This document shows, piece by piece, positions 24,917-32,939 of a DNA stretch of 64,000 nt. How positions within the stretch are numbered: the stretch's first letter is position 1; each line of letters begins with the position of its first letter. Made by a program: the position numbers and the translations under genes. The stretch is from an uncultured Oscillospiraceae bacterium (GTDB lineage Bacteria; Bacillota; Clostridia; Oscillospirales; Ruminococcaceae): the NCBI GenBank assembly GCA_910587335.1, contig CAJUMG010000004.1, forward strand, positions 5,267 through 69,266. Direction: 5' to 3'. Below the pieces are notes generated by a model. The model searched no databases and had not been told where the DNA came from. It worked only from the letters and a program-made list of their open reading frames with translations.

Positions 24917-25570
24917 ATGAATCAAAACGAACGTTACAAAAAAGTCAACCTGGGCTTTATGGTCCTGTATTTGCTGGTGTGCATCTGGGGGATTGTAGAT
25001 AGCTTTCTGCACTCGACCCCCTATTATATGGGACTGTCTCTGCTTTCCCCGCTGTTTTTGCTCATCCCACCGCTCTTTTGGAAGGTGACGCACCTAAAAC
25101 CCGCCTACTTGGTCTCCCTAACGGTAAATATTTTTAGCTTTTTGGCTTTTGTTATCGGCATCGCTTTTCGCGGTTATGGACGCTTTCCCTTCTACGATAA
25201 AGTAGTCCATACGCTTTCCGGCGTCTTTTTCGGACTTTTGGGGGTTATTTTTTACTATCTGATGAAGAAGGATCGTTCTATTGTCCCGGAGGATGGCATC
25301 TTCGCCGGATATTTTGCCGTTTCATTTGCCTGCACGATCGGAATGCTTTGGGAAGTATGGGAATACGCCATGAATTTTATCTTCCACTCTGATCCACAGC
25401 ACGTGCTGACCACCGGCGTAAACGACACCATGCAGGATATGATTGTCTGTCTGGTCGGATCGCTGTTTATCCTATTCTCTGTCTGGCGCTATTACCGAAA
25501 GGGAAAAGCCGGTCCTGCCATGCGGATTTTCCTGGATTTTTACGAGCTGAATCTAAAAAATCCCCGTTAA
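24917..25570 (+). CDS. YjdF/DUF2238-like integral membrane protein
   Basis: A 217-residue protein with about six hydrophobic segments. Conserved-looking motifs are FPFYDKVVHTLSG, MLWEVWEYAMNF and TTGVNDTMQDM, all around membrane ends and rich in acidic and aromatic residues, as in the YjdF/DUF2238 membrane family. Function is not established. ATG 24917 is chosen over the upstream 24869 because GAGGAGGG lies 5 bases before it. It is monocistronic, with a terminator on either side. Confidence 0.6.
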   Translation: MNQNERYKKVNLGFMVLYLLVCIWGIVDSFLHSTPYYMGLSLLSPLFLLIPPLFWKVTHLKPAYLVSLTVNIFSFLAFVIGIAFRGYGRFPFYDKVVHTLSGVFFGLLGVIFYYLMKKDRSIVPEDGIFAGYFAVSFACTIGMLWEVWEYAMNFIFHSDPQHVLTTGVNDTMQDMIVCLVGSLFILFSVWRYYRKGKAGPAMRIFLDFYELNLKNPR

Positions 25571-25588
25571 AACAAAAATTTTGTATAA

Positions 25589-25627
25589 AAACCCCCTCTG
25601 CCCAAACATGTTCGGCAGAGGGGGTTT
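25589..25627. terminator. Bidirectional terminator between yjdF-like gene and prmC
   Basis: AAACCCCCTCTGCC (25589-25602) pairs exactly with GGCAGAGGGGGTTT (25614-25627). The T run is better on the minus strand (TTTTTATAC), so it chiefly ends the prmC operon. Confidence 0.88.
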
Positions 25628-25647
25628 CGTCATTGCAATAAAAATTT

Positions 25648-26493
25648 TTACCAAGGCTTACGCGCGGATACTACCCGATCATTTCCACCATAGTCTTTAG
25701 CAACTCGAATCTCTTCAAAGCCAGCCTCTTTTAAAAGATCACAGACCGGCATAGCCTGATCAAACCCAATCTCAAGGAGCAGGAGTCCGCCAGGCTTCAT
25801 CGTTTTTTTCCACAGCGCCGGGATTTCGCGGTAAAAACGCAGCCCGTCCGCCGAACCGTCCAACGCCATACAGGGCTCTTTACGCACCTCCCGCTGCAAA
25901 GTGCAAAGCTCGGCCGATGGAATATACGGCGGGTTCGAAAGCACCGCATCCAGCTGTTCCAGACCTGCCGTATCCTTTAATACATCCGCTTGAGAAACCA
26001 TACAGCGGGGAGCCAGCACATCCCTATTTTTTTTGCAGTAGTCCATTGCCTGAGGAGAAAGCTCCAGTAAAGAGACCTGCGCATCCGGCCTTTCACAGGC
26101 AACCGTCAGCCCGACACAGCCGCTACCGGCACACAGGTCGGCAATGCGCGGTGACGAAACCGACTTCAATTCCTTTAGCGCTTCCTCGACCAGTCTTTCT
26201 GTATCGGCCCGGGGAATCAAAACACCCGGTCCCACCGAAAAACGGCGCCCATAAAATTCCCACCAGCCAAGCAGATACTGAAGAGGCTCTCCCTCCTCCC
26301 GCCGGGAAAGCACCATCTGCATTTGTTCCAGCTTTTCTTGATCTAGTTTCCGCTCAGGATCCAGGAGGCGGTCCTTTTTGGAGACGAAGCAGAATGTCTC
26401 CAACAGCAGATCCAGCTCGAACCCCGGAGCCTCTATCCCCGCCTGTCGCAGACGATTTGTCCAGGAAAGGTAGCATTCTTTAATAGAACTCAC
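25648..26493 (-). CDS. prmC: Release factor glutamine N5-methyltransferase
   Basis: A 281-residue SAM-dependent methyltransferase that modifies the GGQ glutamine of peptide release factors. An N-terminal helical domain (to about residue 85) precedes the Rossmann domain with DLCAGSGCVGLTVA and the diagnostic LSNPPYIPSAEL motif. The start is GTG 26493, overlapping the yqhQ stop by 4 bases. PrmC usually lies beside prfA; here prfA is not in the window, and prmC ends a five-gene minus-strand operon. Confidence 0.94.
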   Translation of the reverse strand: MSSIKECYLSWTNRLRQAGIEAPGFELDLLLETFCFVSKKDRLLDPERKLDQEKLEQMQMVLSRREEGEPLQYLLGWWEFYGRRFSVGPGVLIPRADTERLVEEALKELKSVSSPRIADLCAGSGCVGLTVACERPDAQVSLLELSPQAMDYCKKNRDVLAPRCMVSQADVLKDTAGLEQLDAVLSNPPYIPSAELCTLQREVRKEPCMALDGSADGLRFYREIPALWKKTMKPGGLLLLEIGFDQAMPVCDLLKEAGFEEIRVAKDYGGNDRVVSARKPW

Positions 26494-27413
26494 CAGCGGT
26501 CGCTTCCTTCCACCGAAGGGAGCACCGGTTTTAGTGAAGCAATCGCCACCTCGATCATTTTATCATCCGGTTCCTGGGTTGTCAGATGCTGTAACCACAG
26601 ACCCGGCGCGGAAATGATCCGGGTACAAAGATTGGTATACCGCCCGGCCAGCTTAATGATTTCATAGGAAATTCCTACCACCACCGGCAACAGAAGAATT
26701 TTCAGCGCCACACGAAGCCATGGATTACTCCAGGTGATAAAGGAAGTCACCAGCACGCTGACAATGACAACAATCAGCAAAAAGCTTGTGCCGCAGCGGG
26801 GATGAAACCGTTTTTGTTTCCGAACATTTTCCACCGTCAGCTCCTCGCCCGATTCATAACAAAAGATGGTTTTATGCTCAGCGCCATGGTACTGGAACAT
26901 CCGGTGAATATCCTTCATCCGGCTGACCGCCGCCATATAGCCTACTAGGATCGCTATTTTGATGATCCCCTCCACCAGGCTGGAAAACACGCCCAAAGGA
27001 AACAGCATATTCAGTCCCCGAACCGCAAAGGTCGGGAGCGCCATAAACATCAAAAGGGCGACCACGACCGCAATGACCGAAGCCCCCCCCATCAGGACCT
27101 CTGTCGCTTTTTCCCCGAAATGACGGTTAAACCATAAATCCAGCTTATCCGGCTCACCCTCTTCATAGCCGGATTTTTCCGCTGACTTCATTAGACACTT
27201 ATAGCCTAACCGCATAGTATCAACAAAATTAAAGATGCCGCGGACAAAGGGCGTTTTTTTGTACCAGGCGGTCACCTTTTGATTATCCCATACCTCTACA
27301 TCGATACTTCCATCCGGAATTTTTACCGCCAGAGAGGTTTTCTCTGGGCCGCGCATCATAATTCCCTCAATTACCGCCTGGCCGCCAATAGACGTTTTAT
27401 ACTGTTTGCTCAT
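26490..27413 (-). CDS. yqhQ: DUF1385 membrane protein (YqhQ-like)
   Basis: A 307-residue protein of the DUF1385 family. The N-terminus GGQAVIEGIMMRGPE and the HGAEHKTIFCYESGEELTVENV segment are family hallmarks, with several membrane segments between about 110 and 260. Biochemical role unknown. Association with prmC and ribosome-related genes is conserved in Clostridia. It begins 6 bases after the kinase stop and overlaps prmC, so it is part of the same operon as the two-component system. Confidence 0.88.
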   Translation of the reverse strand: MSKQYKTSIGGQAVIEGIMMRGPEKTSLAVKIPDGSIDVEVWDNQKVTAWYKKTPFVRGIFNFVDTMRLGYKCLMKSAEKSGYEEGEPDKLDLWFNRHFGEKATEVLMGGASVIAVVVALLMFMALPTFAVRGLNMLFPLGVFSSLVEGIIKIAILVGYMAAVSRMKDIHRMFQYHGAEHKTIFCYESGEELTVENVRKQKRFHPRCGTSFLLIVVIVSVLVTSFITWSNPWLRVALKILLLPVVVGISYEIIKLAGRYTNLCTRIISAPGLWLQHLTTQEPDDKMIEVAIASLKPVLPSVEGSDRW

Positions 27414-27419
27414 TGCTTT

Positions 27420-28856
27420 TTACCTCTCTGTTTCTGAAATTTCCGCTTCTGCTTTTTTCCCCGCCAGTGGCAGGACGATGGTAACGGTCGTTCCTTCCTG
27501 ATAAATGCTTTCTATCTCCAGACTGCCGCCATGCCGGCTTACAATCTCGTCAGCCACCGCAAGGCCGATACCGGAGCCGCGTTTGGTAGAATCCCCTTTA
27601 TAGAATTTGGTCTTCACCTGCGGCAGATCCTCCGGCTTGATTCCTTCTCCCGTATCGGCGATGATCACGGCCGCCGCCTCGTTATCATGCCGAACGCTGA
27701 TTGCAATCGTCCCGCCGGCAGATGTATGCTTTAAGGCATTATCCAAAATATTGACAAAAACCTGTCTAAGCCGGTTGTGATCTCCCATCACGACAATTAA
27801 ATCCTCTGGCTCTTCATATTGAAGGACAATTTTTTCCCGGGCCGCCCGCTGTCCAAACATCAATACTGCATCATCCAGCTCCGCAACCAGATCCATTCGG
27901 TCCATGACCATAGCCATCCGGCCGCTTTGAATGCGGGAAAAATCCAGCAGCTCTTCTACCATGCCGGAAAGCCGTTCGGTCTCCTTTCCGATCACCGCCA
28001 TCCCCTTTTGCATGGTCTCTCTGTCCGGTATTTCTTCACCGGATAAGGTTTCCGCCCAACCCTTAATCGCCGTAAGGGGCGTTCGAAGCTCATGGGACAC
28101 AGAGGAAATAAAATCATTTTTTAACTGCTCTGCTTTGGAAAGCTCTCCCGCCATATAGTTGATCACTTCGCACAAATCACCGATTTCATCATCGTTCTCT
28201 TTTTCCAGCCGGATGCTGAAATCTCCCTGGGCAATTTTTCTGGCGGTCTGCCCCACCTTGCCCAATGGAACGACAATCGAGTTGATAAAATAGCTGCTGG
28301 AAAGCACCACAAAAAAGATGATCGCCATTCCAAAAACGGTGATAACCGCCACCAGCGAGATGATCTGCTGATCTACCCGCGCCAAAGAGGTAACATAGCG
28401 AATGGCAAAAATCTCTTCATCGCTGACCTGGAAAATTCGGGTCAAGGCCATTATGTTTTCGCCGTACAGTGTCCCCTGAAAGGTTCCTTCCCCATTTTCC
28501 GATTCCAACGCCTGTTGAAAATCAGGCATATATAGCATCTGGGTCACTTCAAAGCCGCTGGAAGATAACAGGATGCCACCGTCCACATCCAGCGCCATAA
28601 TCTCCATTTTATCCTTGTCCTCAAAATTTTCAATCAGGCCGCGCACCTCGGTAGCATAATCGGCCGACGCATCCTGAGCGTATTTTTTTAACAGGCCGTC
28701 TACCAGGTCCGCGCGGGACACTACTGTCTGCCGTACACCACTATAATAATAGCTTTTAAAACCATAGGCCGAGAGAATTTCAATGGCAATCAGAATCAAA
28801 AGAATGATGCCAAAGCTGTTAAAAAGCCACCGCTTGGTAATTCTTCTTCTGGCCAT
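27420..28856 (-). CDS. Membrane sensor histidine kinase (PhoR/WalK-like)
   Basis: A 478-residue kinase. Order: membrane segment (about 10-32), an extracytoplasmic sensor domain (about 33-165), a second membrane segment (about 167-190), HAMP, a dimerisation/phosphoacceptor helix with SSVSHELRTPLTAIKGW, and the ATPase domain with NILDNALKH (N box), DTGEGI (G1) and KRGSGIGLAV (G2). The start at ATG 28856 follows GGGAGGGAG; the frame extends to 28907 but overlaps the response regulator stop. It should phosphorylate the regulator encoded immediately upstream. The stimulus is unknown; the co-transcribed lipoprotein may feed the sensor. Confidence 0.92.
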   Translation of the reverse strand: MARRRITKRWLFNSFGIILLILIAIEILSAYGFKSYYYSGVRQTVVSRADLVDGLLKKYAQDASADYATEVRGLIENFEDKDKMEIMALDVDGGILLSSSGFEVTQMLYMPDFQQALESENGEGTFQGTLYGENIMALTRIFQVSDEEIFAIRYVTSLARVDQQIISLVAVITVFGMAIIFFVVLSSSYFINSIVVPLGKVGQTARKIAQGDFSIRLEKENDDEIGDLCEVINYMAGELSKAEQLKNDFISSVSHELRTPLTAIKGWAETLSGEEIPDRETMQKGMAVIGKETERLSGMVEELLDFSRIQSGRMAMVMDRMDLVAELDDAVLMFGQRAAREKIVLQYEEPEDLIVVMGDHNRLRQVFVNILDNALKHTSAGGTIAISVRHDNEAAAVIIADTGEGIKPEDLPQVKTKFYKGDSTKRGSGIGLAVADEIVSRHGGSLEIESIYQEGTTVTIVLPLAGKKAEAEISETER

Positions 28857-28894
28857 CTGTTTTCTCCCTCCCCTTCTTCCAAACTGAAAAGGAC

Positions 28895-29590
28895 CTAAAT
28901 CACCCACTTATACCCATAGCCCCAAACCGTCTGCAAATATTGGGGATTGGACGGCTCCTCCTCGATTTTCATTCGAAGCCGACGGATATTCACATCCACA
29001 ATTTTTACATCGCCATAATAATTGCTTCCCCACACTTGGTTTAGAATGGCGGAACGCTCCAACGCCGTGTTGGGATTCTTCATAAAAAACTCCATAATCT
29101 GAAATTCCACCTGGGTTAAATCAACTGCCTTGCCGTTTTTATACAGCATCCGGCTTTTGCTGTTTAGCACAAAGGGCCCAGAGGTCACCTCATCCTCCTG
29201 AGCCGGTACATCCTTAGCCAAAGACACCCTGCGATAGATGGCGTCCACCCTGGCCACCAGCTCCGAAGGGCTAAACGGCTTGGTGATATAATCGTCTGCT
29301 CCTGTCATCAGGCCGCGTACCTTATCCATTTCCTGGGATTTAGCCGACAGCATAATAATGCCAATGGAGTTGCTGGCCGCCCGAATTTTCTCGCACACGC
29401 CAAATCCGTCGATCCCCGGCATCATAATATCCAGAACAACTACATCAAAATCGCCGCCGCTTTCTTCAAACACCCGAAGGGCCTGTTCGCCGTCCGGTAC
29501 GTCTACAACCTCATAGCCCGCTCTTTTCAGGTTGATAACAACAAAGTCGCGGATAACGTCTTCGTCCTCTGCAATCAAAATCCGTTTCAA
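28895..29590 (-). CDS. OmpR/PhoB-family response regulator
   Basis: A 231-residue regulator. The receiver domain has the acidic pocket AEDED, the phosphoacceptor in VVLDIMMPGIDG, and the later Lys in ITKPFS. The C-terminal winged helix (about 130-231) includes YLQTVWGYGYKW. Start at TTG 29590 (LKRILIAEDED) fits the family N-terminus and has AGAGGG just upstream; the longer frame to 29650 overlaps the lipoprotein gene. A TTCACA/TTCACC direct repeat lies upstream of the operon promoter and would suit autoregulation by this protein. Confidence 0.93.
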   Translation of the reverse strand: MKRILIAEDEDVIRDFVVINLKRAGYEVVDVPDGEQALRVFEESGGDFDVVVLDIMMPGIDGFGVCEKIRAASNSIGIIMLSAKSQEMDKVRGLMTGADDYITKPFSPSELVARVDAIYRRVSLAKDVPAQEDEVTSGPFVLNSKSRMLYKNGKAVDLTQVEFQIMEFFMKNPNTALERSAILNQVWGSNYYGDVKIVDVNIRRLRMKIEEEPSNPQYLQTVWGYGYKWVI

Positions 29591-29607
29591 ATTGGCGCCC
29601 TCTTTCT

Positions 29608-30993
29608 CTATGATTTCAAGGTGGAAAAGCAGTTTTTTACCTTTTCCCAATCAAGCTGCAAAACAGCCGGTATTTCCGGTGATTTTCCCAAAGCCGCACA
29701 GTATTCATACACCCCGCGTTTTTCCAGTTGCTCATAGGTAACATTGTCAAAAATATCCCGCGGTTCATCCTGGCCATAAACACGAATGCGCAAAAGAGCC
29801 AAAGGCTCCGCCGCATCAGACCGAAGGGTGAATACCCATTCGTTTTGTCCGGACTCTTTTGTCACATCCACCTGGCCAATCCACTCCTCTGGAAATTGGA
29901 ATCGAAAGCCATAGTCCAAATTGACAAAGCCTGTCCAAACAGGATAGAACTGAAAAGAAACCGGTTCTTTTTCCAAATCCTCCTCTGCGCCGGCACTTCC
30001 CAGCACCGCCAGATTCTCTGGATTGGAAAGACATAGATACTGAATGATGTTTTTTCGGTTGTCTTCTTCCTCCCGCTCATCCTCATTTGTCTCATCTAAC
30101 AATACCGGCACTTCTAAAATACCATCCCGGTTGATATCTTCACAGCGCACCGAAATTTCACGCGTCAGCGGCCTATCCACTTCGCCGTAATGGTCATTCA
30201 TGGAGCGGAGCTTTCCATCCTCTGTATACACCAGTATTTCGGTGAAGACCCGGTCGTTCCCGGTATAGGCATCCACAAATACCGCCGTTTGATCTTGGGC
30301 AATCTGCCCGATTTCAATGCCCAAAAAGTCTGTAATCGTATTGAAAAGCACCACCCGGGATACCGACTGGAGCCCTTCCTCCGTCTCATTTATCAGGCGG
30401 ATCGAACCGGTTTTGGAGGATGCTTTGAATATACCCAACAAAATTTCCTCTATTCCATCCCGGTCAATATCCTCAATCAACATCTGAGAATAGTCGCTTT
30501 CAAACAGAACCCGCAGCTGCCCGCCAACATAATCGTAAACCGACATCTTGGTATTTTCACTGGTTCCCTGCTCCCATCCAATCAGCATACAATGCCGGCC
30601 AGACGCGGTCAATATCCGAAAATCCGCCTCGGTGACATCGGTCCCCTCTCCTACTGCATCATAAACCGATACCCACCGTTCCTCCTGATGATCCAACATC
30701 ATAATGCGGACATTTGTCCCCCAGCTGGGAACATTATAAAAGACCAGCGCCTCTTTTTCTCCGTCAGCATCCAGATCGAACATAACAAACGCCGAACGGT
30801 ATCCGCCTTTTTTCGGATATTTCAGCTGAACGTCCGGCGCACCCACCGCCTCGGCCAACGCCTCATAAATTTCGGATTGATCCTCAGCCAATTTGGGCGC
30901 CTGCATCAGATCGGCCACATTTAGCTGGAAGGACGAGCAAGCAGACAAAAACAAGCAGCATACCGCCAAAAGGGCAGCTTTCAAAAAACGCAA
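29608..30993 (-). CDS. Lipoprotein with FG-GAP/VCBS-like repeats
   Basis: A 461-residue exported lipoprotein. The signal peptide ends in the lipobox LSAC followed by SSFQ, so the mature protein starts at a lipidated Cys near residue 19. Three acidic calcium-loop-like motifs are visible: DLDADGEKE, DIDRDGIEE and DINRDGILE, as in VCBS/FG-GAP beta-propeller repeats. It begins with TTG, with GGAGG 8 bases upstream, and ends just before the response regulator. A role as an extracytoplasmic accessory of the adjoining kinase is plausible from the shared operon, but not shown. The molecular function is unknown. Confidence 0.8.
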   Translation of the reverse strand: MRFLKAALLAVCCLFLSACSSFQLNVADLMQAPKLAEDQSEIYEALAEAVGAPDVQLKYPKKGGYRSAFVMFDLDADGEKEALVFYNVPSWGTNVRIMMLDHQEERWVSVYDAVGEGTDVTEADFRILTASGRHCMLIGWEQGTSENTKMSVYDYVGGQLRVLFESDYSQMLIEDIDRDGIEEILLGIFKASSKTGSIRLINETEEGLQSVSRVVLFNTITDFLGIEIGQIAQDQTAVFVDAYTGNDRVFTEILVYTEDGKLRSMNDHYGEVDRPLTREISVRCEDINRDGILEVPVLLDETNEDEREEEDNRKNIIQYLCLSNPENLAVLGSAGAEEDLEKEPVSFQFYPVWTGFVNLDYGFRFQFPEEWIGQVDVTKESGQNEWVFTLRSDAAEPLALLRIRVYGQDEPRDIFDNVTYEQLEKRGVYEYCAALGKSPEIPAVLQLDWEKVKNCFSTLKS

Positions 30994-31018
30994 GCGAGCT
31001 TCCTCCTTCCAAAATCAC

Positions 31019-31046
31019 AAAAAAGCCGGGACCCTACGGCTCCGGC
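31019..31046 (-). terminator. Terminator-like hairpin in the leader of the lipoprotein operon
   Basis: On the minus strand GCCGG (31042-31046) and CCGGC (31025-31029) pair around a partly paired loop and run straight into six T (31019-31024). It sits between the promoter at 31088-31116 and the ribosome binding site, so it may attenuate the operon. A second hairpin GCAAAAA/TTTTTGC (31062-31080) lies at the transcript's 5' end. Confidence 0.6.
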
Positions 31047-31087
31047 ACACAAATATCCTTTGCAAAAACAGCCTTTTTGCCTATTTT

Positions 31088-31116
31088 ATAGTATAACAAC
31101 CCATTCGTTCTGTCAA
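31088..31116 (-). promoter_or_regulatory. Strong promoter of the lipoprotein/two-component operon
   Basis: On the minus strand TTGACA (31111-31116), a 17-base spacer and TACTAT (31088-31093). The start would fall near 31081, giving a leader of about 88 bases. Confidence 0.8.
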
Positions 31117-31143
31117 TAAAAAAGCGCCCGCTAGAGCCGGTTG

Positions 31144-31169
31144 TTCACAATAAGTTCACCGCTTTCACC
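31144..31169 (+). promoter_or_regulatory. TTCACA/TTCACC direct repeats upstream of the two-component operon
   Basis: TTCACA (31144-31149), TTCACC (31155-31160) and TTCACC (31164-31169), spaced 11 and 9 bases, lie 27 bases upstream of the -35 hexamer. The first two repeats match 14 of 17 bases with the repeat at 4769-4785 before the fab operon. Confidence 0.5.
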
Positions 31170-31216
31170 GCGCAAAAAAATGTATGATCAATTTGTATTG
31201 CGGCAATTAAAAGTAA

Positions 31217-31248
31217 AAAGGCAGCCTGGAAAACTCCATACTGCCTTT
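31217..31248 (-). terminator. Terminator after the XRE regulator at 31382
   Basis: On the minus strand AAAGGCAG and CTGCCTTT form an 8-bp stem with an inner TGGA/TCCA pair, followed by TTACTTTT. The rest of the gap 30994-31381 holds the promoter, repeats and leader described separately and no gene. Confidence 0.65.
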
Positions 31249-31381
31249 AGGTTTTATAAAAATGGGGCTTATGTCCTACAAATAAAGCAGAGATGATTTC
31301 AAGTTTCTCCTGTTAAAACCGGCAAAAAACGACAAATTTTGCTTTCCTTTTGCCTGTTAGAATGATACAATAAAATATCTT

Positions 31382-32083
31382 CTACTTTCCCTTTTCGATT
31401 TTGGACTCGCTGTTTTGAATCAGGTTCATTAAAGAAGAGGAAAACATCGGATAGGCTTGATGGAGCGATTCGGTGGTAATCGCCAAGGCATCTACACTCT
31501 CAATCGGCTCCTGTCCCTCTATCGTATTGCCAGAAGCAACCGCCGCCGCATTGGCCTCGGCCACCGTCATAGCCGCCGCCGCATAGTTAGAAGCCACCTG
31601 CTTTGGAATGGTAAACATTCCATTTTGATTTTTAGGATTTGCCGAATAGACCACCCGGAACACCCGGTATACTGCCAGCATTAAAAAAGAAGAAACCTCT
31701 TGAATGAGCGGTTTATTCTTGCTTTTTTGCAGCAGATCAAACAAAATGTTCAAAGAATTTGCAATCAGCTTTTTATTCAGTATCGGCAGAATGCTGCCAT
31801 GCATCACGTTTTCTTTGCCTGCCGCGTCCGGTTCGGGGATATCCTCCACCGTCAGGGTCATGCCGTTGCGGTCCGGAGAACGGCCCAAAAGATAATCACA
31901 GGAAACGCCATAATAGTTCGCCGTCCGCACCAAAAAATCCAGTCCGCATTCCCGAATCCCTTTTTCATAATGGGAAAGCAAAGCCTGCGAAATTCCCAGA
32001 TCGCTAGCTGCCGCTTTTTGGCTGATTCCCTTTTCCTTTCTAAGGAGCGTCAAGATCCTTGGAAAATCGGCGTTCATCTTCAT
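31382..32083 (-). CDS. XRE-family transcriptional regulator with uncharacterised C-terminal domain
   Basis: A 233-residue protein. Residues about 8-65 are a classic XRE helix-turn-helix (ISQKAAASDLGISQALLSHYEKG, ending in YGVSCDYLLGRS). The C-terminal ~160 residues include a hydrophobic helix pair and an alanine-rich stretch (SNYAAAAMTVAEANAAAVAS) and match no domain I recognise. It is transcribed away from the histidine phosphatase gene, and the shared gap contains a TACAA-TGG-TTGTA inverted repeat that may be its operator. Monocistronic. Confidence 0.8.
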   Translation of the reverse strand: MKMNADFPRILTLLRKEKGISQKAAASDLGISQALLSHYEKGIRECGLDFLVRTANYYGVSCDYLLGRSPDRNGMTLTVEDIPEPDAAGKENVMHGSILPILNKKLIANSLNILFDLLQKSKNKPLIQEVSSFLMLAVYRVFRVVYSANPKNQNGMFTIPKQVASNYAAAAMTVAEANAAAVASGNTIEGQEPIESVDALAITTESLHQAYPMFSSSLMNLIQNSESKIEKGK

Positions 32084-32125
32084 TCCTCCGCTTAGGCTTT
32101 ACATATCGTAAATTATATATTAAAA

Positions 32126-32138
32126 TACAATGGTTGTA
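32126..32138. promoter_or_regulatory. Candidate operator between divergent genes
   Basis: TACAA-TGG-TTGTA is a perfect 5-3-5 inverted repeat, with a further half site TTGTA at 32149-32153. Its place between an XRE gene and the divergent phosphatase operon suggests autoregulation. The A/T-rich bases 32101-32125 could hold promoters for either side. Confidence 0.4.
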
Positions 32139-32202
32139 AAGTATCCCTTGTAAAAATTTTAGACGATTTGTCGAAACAGATTGAAAGGAGCGGTGTTTTT
32201 CG

Positions 32203-32886
32203 TTGATAACCTATAAAATTCATTTCATCCGGCATGGAAAAACGCCGGAAACAGAACAGGGAGTGTATCTGGGGCGGACCGACCTCCCCTTAAGCTCCGA
32301 CGGAGAACAGCAGCTTAGAAATATGGCAGAGGATTTTTGCTATCCACCTGCTCAATTGGTTTATACCAGTCCCTTGCAGCGATGCCGGCAAACGGCCCAA
32401 CTTCTTTATCCGGACCGGATGGTTCTTTCTGACGAGAGCTTTAATGAATGTGATTTCGGCGAATTCACCGGAAAATCCATCCTGCATTTAAAGGAATTGC
32501 CCGCCTATGAAAAATGGATTGAGGGCGGCTTTGAATCAGCTCCCCCCAAAGGAGAGAGCGGGCAGCAATTGCTAGCCCGTGTTTTGCGCGGATTGCAATC
32601 CGTTTTCAGCCGTATGATGGCCGAACGGCTCACCGATGTAGCGGTGATCACCCACGGAGGCATCATCATGTCATTATTGGCATCCTGCGGCTTTCCCAAA
32701 CGAAAAATGAGCCAGTGGACCACCGACTTCGGCTGTGGCTTTACCATTCTTTTAACACCGCAGATGTGGATGCGGGACCGGGCGTTTGAAATTTACGCGG
32801 AGATCCCATGGCGGGGAACTGACCGCAAATTTACCGATGATTTTGATATTCTGGACGGTTTTTACTACGAAGAAAATCCATTCTAA
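32203..32886 (+). CDS. Histidine phosphatase family protein
   Basis: A 227-residue member of the phosphoglycerate-mutase-like (histidine phosphatase) superfamily. The phospho-accepting histidine is in FIRHGKTPE, the conserved arginine in YTSPLQRCRQTA, and the second histidine in VITHGGIIM. Such proteins dephosphorylate small molecules; alpha-ribazole phosphatase (CobC) and PhoE-like enzymes share this motif set and this protein cannot be resolved between them. Start at TTG 32203 with GAAAGGAG about 12 bases upstream. It leads a three-gene plus-strand operon with the IPMDH-like and membrane genes. Confidence 0.82.
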   Translation: MITYKIHFIRHGKTPETEQGVYLGRTDLPLSSDGEQQLRNMAEDFCYPPAQLVYTSPLQRCRQTAQLLYPDRMVLSDESFNECDFGEFTGKSILHLKELPAYEKWIEGGFESAPPKGESGQQLLARVLRGLQSVFSRMMAERLTDVAVITHGGIIMSLLASCGFPKRKMSQWTTDFGCGFTILLTPQMWMRDRAFEIYAEIPWRGTDRKFTDDFDILDGFYYEENPF

Positions 32887-32939
32887 AAATATCATCCGCT
32901 TTTACCTGGAAAAGGCAATTGCCAAAGGAGAGTCTGACT

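Noticed and set aside
30994..31116. A known riboswitch (c-di-GMP, preQ1, fluoride) in the lipoprotein leader
   Set aside because: None of the consensus elements is present, so only a hairpin/attenuator is claimed.
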